The notes below the pieces were generated by a model. The model was not told the origin of the DNA and did not search any database. It saw only the letters and a list, made by a program, of their open reading frames with translations. Below are positions 59,695 through 64,000 of a stretch of 64,000 bases of DNA, in pieces. The position numbers and the translations under genes are program-made. This stretch comes from Streptomyces sp. NBRC 109706 (GTDB taxonomy: Bacteria; Actinomycetota; Actinomycetes; Streptomycetales; Streptomycetaceae). The stretch is taken from the NCBI RefSeq assembly GCF_000974485.1, contig NZ_BBOM01000012.1, positions 1-64,000 of the forward strand. Direction: 5' to 3'. Numbering within the stretch: position 1 is the stretch's first letter; every line of letters starts with the position of its first letter.

Positions 59695-60941
59695 ACCAAC
59701 CCCTCCAACACCTCGGCGAGCGCGGCCACTCCGGCCTCGCAGTCCCGTTGGTCGGCGTGTTCGGCGGGCGCGTGGGAGACGCCGGTCGGGTTGCGCACAT
59801 AGAGCATGGCGGTGGGCAGCACGGCGGAGAGGATGCCGGCGTCGTGCCCCGCCCCCGTGGGGAGGACGGGCGCGTCGTCGAGGAGGGCCGCGAGGCTGTC
59901 CCGGAGCGCCGGGGAGAAGCGCTGCGCCCCGGTGTGGGACTCCCTGGTCACGCCGAGCCGCACGCCGTCCCGGCCGGCCCGGTTCCTGGCGGTCTCCTCG
60001 ATGCCGGCGACCAGCTCCTCCAGGGCGTCGGCCTCGGGTGCCCGCGCGTCCAGCCAGCCGGTCACCTGGGACGGGATCGCGTTGACCCCGCCCGGCTCCA
60101 CGGTGACCTTGCCGAAGGTGGCGAGGGCCCCGCCGAGCCTGGCCCGCTTGCGGGCGGCCAGCACGGTGTGCGCATAGGTGAGCATGGGGTCCCTGCGGTC
60201 CGCCAGCCGGGTGGTCCCCGCGTGGTTGCCCTCGCCGTGGAAGTCGAACCGCCAGCGGCCATGGGGCCAGATCAGCGAGCCGACGCCCACCGCCCGGTCC
60301 AACTCGACCAACGCCCGCCCCTGTTCGACATGCAGCTCGATGAACACGCCGATTCTGCCGAGGCGTTCGGGGTCGGGGCCGATCCCGAACGGATCGTGTC
60401 CTGCGGCGCTCATGGCGTCGGCCAGGGTGGTGCCGGCCGCGTCGCGCAGCGCCCTGGCGCGTTCGGGCTCCAGCGCGCCCACGGCCAGCCGGGAGCCCAC
60501 GCAGGCCACCCCGAACCTGGCGCCCTCCTCGTCGGCGAAGGCCACCACGCCCAGCGGCCGGCGGCCGGTCCGTCCCCTGGCCCGCAGCTCGTCCAGCGCG
60601 GCGAACGCCGAGGCGACGCCGAGCGGGCCGTCGAAGGCGCCGCCGTCCGGCACGGAGTCCAGATGGGAGCCGGTGACCACGGCGTCGCCCAGCGCCGGAT
60701 CGCCCAGCCAGGCCCACTGGTTGCCGTTGCGGTCCACCTCGTGGTCGAGGCCGCGCGCCTCGGCCTGGGCGCGGAACCAGGCGCGCAGCTCGGCGTCGAC
60801 GGCCGTCCAGGCGTAGCGGCGGTAGCCGCCGGTCGTCGGGTGCCGTCCGATGGGGGCGAGCCCGTCCCACAGCGCGGCGAACGCCTCGGCGCCCGGGGCG
60901 GCGGCGCCGCCGGTGCCCTCGGCCGGCCGCCCCGCCGTCAT
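59685..60941 (-). CDS. M20 amidohydrolase, annotated type allantoate amidohydrolase; likely acts in histidine breakdown
   Basis: The 418-residue protein is an M20/HyuC-type hydrolase (allantoate amidohydrolase, N-carbamoyl-amino-acid hydrolase, beta-ureidopropionase group). The two-metal site shows H93 and D104 in VVTGSHLDSVPDGGAFDGPL, E138/E139 in VVAFADEEGARFG, and the later HVEQG and HAPAEHAD motifs. It sits inside the hut operon, with a 4-bp overlap with hutU before it and 10 bp with hutF after it. Because the route needs a formylglutamate deformylase and none is otherwise present, this enzyme is a good candidate for that step. That assignment is inference. Confidence 0.88.
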   Translation of the reverse strand: MTAGRPAEGTGGAAAPGAEAFAALWDGLAPIGRHPTTGGYRRYAWTAVDAELRAWFRAQAEARGLDHEVDRNGNQWAWLGDPALGDAVVTGSHLDSVPDGGAFDGPLGVASAFAALDELRARGRTGRRPLGVVAFADEEGARFGVACVGSRLAVGALEPERARALRDAAGTTLADAMSAAGHDPFGIGPDPERLGRIGVFIELHVEQGRALVELDRAVGVGSLIWPHGRWRFDFHGEGNHAGTTRLADRRDPMLTYAHTVLAARKRARLGGALATFGKVTVEPGGVNAIPSQVTGWLDARAPEADALEELVAGIEETARNRAGRDGVRLGVTRESHTGAQRFSPALRDSLAALLDDAPVLPTGAGHDAGILSAVLPTAMLYVRNPTGVSHAPAEHADQRDCEAGVAALAEVLEGLVCR

Positions 60942-62740
60942 CGCGCCGCCCCCGCGGCGCCGGCCGCCCCGGCTTCGGCGTCCGGCGGCGCCGTCTCCCG
61001 CATGGGCACGCGCACCCCGTCCCGTTCGGCGACCTCCTCGGCGCGTTCGTACCCGGCGTCGACATGGCGGATGACGCCCATGCCCGGGTCGTTGGTGAGC
61101 ACCCGGTGCAGCTTCTCCCCGGCCAGCCGGGTGCCGTCGGCCACGGTGACCTGCCCCGCGTGCAGCGAACGCCCCATGCCGACGCCCCCGCCGTGGTGCA
61201 GCGAGACCCAGGAGGCCCCGGAGGCGACATTGACCATGGCGTTGAGCATGGGCCAGTCCGCGATGGCGTCCGAGCCGTCGAGCATTCCCTCGGTCTCCCG
61301 GTAGGGCGAGGCGACCGAACCGCAGTCCAGGTGGTCCCGGCCGATCACCACCGGCGCCGCCAACTCCCCGGCGGCCACCATCTCGTTGAACCGTTCCCCG
61401 GCCCTGGCGCGTTCGCCGTGTCCCAGCCAGCAGATCCGCGCCGGCAGCCCCTGGAAGCGCACCCGCTCCCCCGCCAGCCGCAGCCATCTGGCCAGCGACT
61501 CGTTCTCGGGGAAGAGGTCGAGCACCGCCCGGTCGGTGGCCGCGATGTCCTTGGGGTCGCCGCTGAGCGCGGCCCAGCGAAACGGTCCCTGTCCCTCGCA
61601 GAACAGCGGCCTGATATAGGCGGGGACAAACCCCGGGAAGGCGAAGGCGCGTTCGTAGCCCGCGAGTTGGGCCTCGCCCCGGATGGAGTTGCCATAGTCG
61701 AAGACCTCGGCGCCGGCGTCCTGGAAGCCGACCATGGCCGCCACGTGTCGGGCCATCGACTCCCTGGCCCGCTCGGTGAACTCGGCCGGGCGCCGGGCGG
61801 CGAAGTCCGCCATCTCCGACAGGTCCACGCCCGACGGCAGATAGCTCAGCGGGTCGTGAGCGCTTGTCTGGTCGGTGACGATGTCGACCGGCGCGCCCAT
61901 CGAGAGCACCTGGGGCAGCACGTCGGCCGCGTTCCCCAGCAGGCCGATGGAGAGCGCCCGGCGCTCCTGTCGGGCCCGTTCCGCCAGCGACAGCGCCTCG
62001 TCGAGCGAGGTGGCCTGGACGTCGAGATAGCCGTGTTCGATGCGCCGGACGATGGCCCTGGGGTCGCAGTCCACGCAGAGCGCGACCCCGCCGTTCATGG
62101 TGACGGCCAGCGGTTGGGCGCCGCCCATGCCGCCGAGCCCGGCGGTCAGCGTGAGGGTGCCGGCCAGGCTGCCGCCGAAGCGTTTGGCGGCCACGGCGGC
62201 GAACGTCTCATAGGTGCCCTGGAGGATGCCCTGGGTGCCGATATAGATCCAGGAACCGGCCGTCATCTGGCCGTACATGGTCAGGCCCAGGCTCTCCAGG
62301 CGGCGGAACTCCTCCCAGTTGGCCCAGTCGCCGACCAGGTGGGAGTTGGCGATCAGCACCCTGGGGGCCCACTCATGGGTGGTCAGCACGCCCACCGGTC
62401 GCCCCGACTGCACCAACAGCGTCTCGTCGTCCCGCAGGGTGCGCAGGGTGGTCACGATGGCGTCGAAGGAACGCCAGTCCCTGGCGGCCTTGCCCGTGCC
62501 GCCGTAGACCACCAGCTCGTCGGGGTGTTCGGCCACCTCGGGATCGAGGTTGTTCTGCAACATGCGGAGCGCGGCCTCCTGGGGCCAGCCCCGGGTGGAG
62601 AGCCTGGTCCCGGTGGCCGCGCGCACGGGTCTCGGCCCCGCTGGTCGCCTCGGGTCCGCGGATGCGGCCGGTCCCGATGCTGTCGGTCCCGATGCGGCCG
62701 GTCCCGATGTCGTCGGTCCCGATGCCGTTGGTCCTGCCAT
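60938..62740 (-). CDS. hutU: urocanate hydratase
   Basis: HutU converts urocanate to imidazolonepropionate using tightly bound NAD. The 600-residue protein shows DELVVYGGTGKAARDW, TAGSWIYIGTQGILQGTYET, LTAGLGGMGGAQPLAVTMNG, VFDYGNSIRGEA and PLFCEGQGPFRWAALSGDP with the conserved active-site Cys, then LHHGGGVGMGRSLHAG. It begins with an unusual ~30-residue extension of Gly-Pro-(Ala/Thr)-(Ala/Thr)-Ser repeats, coded by a 15-bp tandem repeat. The ATG at 62740 has GGAGG upstream, so the repeats lie inside the protein. First gene of the hut operon. Confidence 0.95.
   Translation of the reverse strand: MAGPTASGPTTSGPAASGPTASGPAASADPRRPAGPRPVRAATGTRLSTRGWPQEAALRMLQNNLDPEVAEHPDELVVYGGTGKAARDWRSFDAIVTTLRTLRDDETLLVQSGRPVGVLTTHEWAPRVLIANSHLVGDWANWEEFRRLESLGLTMYGQMTAGSWIYIGTQGILQGTYETFAAVAAKRFGGSLAGTLTLTAGLGGMGGAQPLAVTMNGGVALCVDCDPRAIVRRIEHGYLDVQATSLDEALSLAERARQERRALSIGLLGNAADVLPQVLSMGAPVDIVTDQTSAHDPLSYLPSGVDLSEMADFAARRPAEFTERARESMARHVAAMVGFQDAGAEVFDYGNSIRGEAQLAGYERAFAFPGFVPAYIRPLFCEGQGPFRWAALSGDPKDIAATDRAVLDLFPENESLARWLRLAGERVRFQGLPARICWLGHGERARAGERFNEMVAAGELAAPVVIGRDHLDCGSVASPYRETEGMLDGSDAIADWPMLNAMVNVASGASWVSLHHGGGVGMGRSLHAGQVTVADGTRLAGEKLHRVLTNDPGMGVIRHVDAGYERAEEVAERDGVRVPMRETAPPDAEAGAAGAAGAAR
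62661..62735 (-). repeat. five 15-bp tandem repeats coding the HutU N-terminus
   Basis: Five units of 15 bp based on GATGCGGCCGGTCCC run from 62661 to 62735. In the hutU frame each encodes Gly-Pro-X-X-Ser, so copy-number change keeps the reading frame. Confidence 0.85.
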
Positions 62741-62777
62741 GGCCCACGCCTCCCCGATGTGGTCGGGATATTCACCC

Positions 62778-62807
62778 ACTCTAAGGCTGAATACTTTCAG
62801 TCAACAA
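62778..62807 (-). promoter_or_regulatory. hut operon promoter with internal dyad
   Basis: On the minus strand TAGAGT (62783-62778) is the -10; the -35 may be TTGTTG (62807-62802, 18-nt spacer) or the overlapping TTGACT (62804-62799, 15-nt spacer). Between them lies the dyad CTGAA-N4-TTCAG (62787-62800), a natural operator position. Transcription would start near 62771, about 30 nt before hutU. Confidence 0.6.
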
Positions 62808-62948
62808 CCGCCCGCGACCGCCCGGGGGTTGCGCCTCTCGATCCGCCTCTCGATCCGCGCCTCAATCCGCTCCTCGGTCCGCTCCGCCGTCCGCTCCGTC
62901 CCGTTGTGCTCCCTGCCGCCGCGCCGCCCGGCATGTTTCGCTGGACCC

Positions 62949-64000
62949 ATGGAGCCTCCGAGCCGACGCGACCACGCCGTGCGGGCCCTGCTCGCCCACG
63001 GCCTTCTCACCGACGACCAGCCCCTGGCCGCCCTGCTCGACCTCAGGAGCGTCCAGGAGACCACCGCCGCTCTCCATGCTGCCTTCGATGCGGTCACCGC
63101 GCCCGGTCAGCCGGTCCTGCACACCTTCGCGGTCAAGGCCGGCACGCTGGTGCCGGTGCTGCGCCTGCTGGACGGGTTCGGCATCGGCAGCGAGGTGGCC
63201 AGCCCCGGAGAGCTGGCCCTGGCGCGCCGCGCCGGGCTCGCCCCGGACCGCATCGTCCTCGACTCGCCGGCCAAGACGGAGGCCGAACTGCGTGAGGCGC
63301 TGCGCCTGGGCATCGCCATGAACGCCGACAACCCACAGGAACTCGCCCGGTTGGACGCGCTGGTGCCCGAGCATCCCGGGCACGGCCCGGTGGGCTTGCG
63401 GATCAACCCGCAGCTGGGCGGCGGCACCATCGACGCGATGAGCACCGCGACCGCGACCAGCAAGTTCGGCGTCGCCCTGCGCGATCCGGGGGCGCGCGAC
63501 TGGGTGGTGCGCGCCTTCCTGGACCGCCCCTGGCTGACCCGGCTGCACTGCCATGTGGGCTCGCAGGGCATGGCCCTCGCCCGGATGGCGGAGGGCGTGC
63601 GGGAGAGCTACGAACTGGCCGAGGAGATCAACGCGGCGGCCGGCGAGCGGCGGATCGACACCCTGGACATCGGCGGCGGACTCCCGGTCAACTTCGACTC
63701 CGACGAGATCACCCCCGGCTTCGCCGAGTACGCCCGGCTGTTGCGGGACACCGTCCCCGGGCTGTTCGACGGCCGCTACGGCCTGGTCACGGAGTTCGGC
63801 CGGTCGCTGCTGGCCAAGGCGGGCGCGGTGGTGGCCCGGGTCGAGTACACCAAGGAGGCCGGCGGACGGCCGATCGCGGTCACCCACGCCGGCGCCCAGG
63901 TCGCGGTGCGCACCGTGTTCGCGCCGGCCTCCTGGCCGCTGCGGGTCGCGGTCTATGACGCGAAGGGCGCGCCCAGCGCCGAGCCCGCCGTCCGGCAGGA
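62949..64000 (+). CDS. PLP-dependent decarboxylase, DAP/ornithine type (partial)
   Basis: The first 350 residues of a fold-type III PLP enzyme are present; the 3' end lies outside the window. The PLP lysine is K63 in VLHTFAVKAGTLVPVL. SEVASPGELALARRAG, LHCHVGSQGMAL and the phosphate-binding LDIGGGLPVNFDSDE follow, then LVTEFGRSLLAKAG. This is the diaminopimelate/ornithine/arginine decarboxylase pattern. It departs from true LysA in several places, so the substrate may differ. It is divergent from hutU across 208 bp. Start ATG at 62949. Confidence 0.88.
   Translation, partial: MEPPSRRDHAVRALLAHGLLTDDQPLAALLDLRSVQETTAALHAAFDAVTAPGQPVLHTFAVKAGTLVPVLRLLDGFGIGSEVASPGELALARRAGLAPDRIVLDSPAKTEAELREALRLGIAMNADNPQELARLDALVPEHPGHGPVGLRINPQLGGGTIDAMSTATATSKFGVALRDPGARDWVVRAFLDRPWLTRLHCHVGSQGMALARMAEGVRESYELAEEINAAAGERRIDTLDIGGGLPVNFDSDEITPGFAEYARLLRDTVPGLFDGRYGLVTEFGRSLLAKAGAVVARVEYTKEAGGRPIAVTHAGAQVAVRTVFAPASWPLRVAVYDAKGAPSAEPAVRQ

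Overview
The DNA is very GC-rich and densely coding, with GTG starts, ATGA stop/start overlaps, a WhiB regulator, F420 genes, LytR-CpsA-Psr proteins and a CebR operator. This points to a Streptomyces or close relative. From memory, gene order follows the S. coelicolor SCO302x-SCO307x region. Its core (ahcY, manA, SIS gene, Trm112, manB, DUF3499, zincin-like gene, whiB, fbiA, fbiB, LCP, TIGR03089, acyl-CoA dehydrogenase, purE, purK, gtrA) also resembles the sahH-whiB2-fbiAB-purEK stretch of Mycobacterium tuberculosis. No database was consulted.

Layout. 1-850: 5' end of a 16S rRNA gene on the minus strand, with its leader and promoter region. 0.85-9.9 kb: SpoIIM/RDD membrane pair, a hypothetical gene, ahcY, then the mannose-phosphate block (manA, SIS protein, Trm112-like, manB, DUF3499). 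10.2-16.5 kb: zincin-like protein, a coupled DUF5719/giant glycosyltransferase pair, whiB with a clear promoter. 17.0-19.8 kb: cysteine dioxygenase and the F420 genes fbiA-fbiB. 19.8-31.3 kb: an envelope region with four LCP proteins, a GT2 glycosyltransferase, a PGRP-type amidase, a TIGR03089 protein, an alkylbase glycosylase and a thioesterase. 31.3-37.3 kb: accessory genes (CGNR regulator with a strong operator facing a VOC protein, hypothetical Cys-pair protein, RlmA-like methyltransferase, PhoD phosphatase, DUF6011 and GNAT proteins). 37.4-39.3 kb: GH12 endoglucanase with a perfect CebR box, then a degenerate orphan type I-E CRISPR array and a 42-bp palindrome. 39.3-46.5 kb: ugd, acyl-CoA dehydrogenase, SnoaL-like protein, TetR/ABC efflux module, and a LysM-M23 peptidase under a probable c-di-AMP riboswitch. 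46.6-52.7 kb: dipeptidase-purE-purK, chagasin-like lipoprotein, GtrA, and a two-component system. 52.9-55.1 kb: partner-switching module (anti-sigma kinase, STAS antagonist, SigB/F-family sigma). 55.3-64.0 kb: MOSC protein, membrane protein, the histidine-utilisation operon hutU-M20 hydrolase-hutF-hutI, and a truncated PLP decarboxylase at the right edge.

How it works together. Much of the window serves the cell surface: nucleotide-sugar supply (manA, manB, ugd), glycosyl transfer, LCP ligation of glycopolymers, and wall hydrolases (amidase, M23 peptidase). Developmental and stress control is present as whiB and the sigma partner switch. The catabolic parts are the CebR-controlled cellulase and the hut operon, which appears to run through formylglutamate using an M20 hydrolase.
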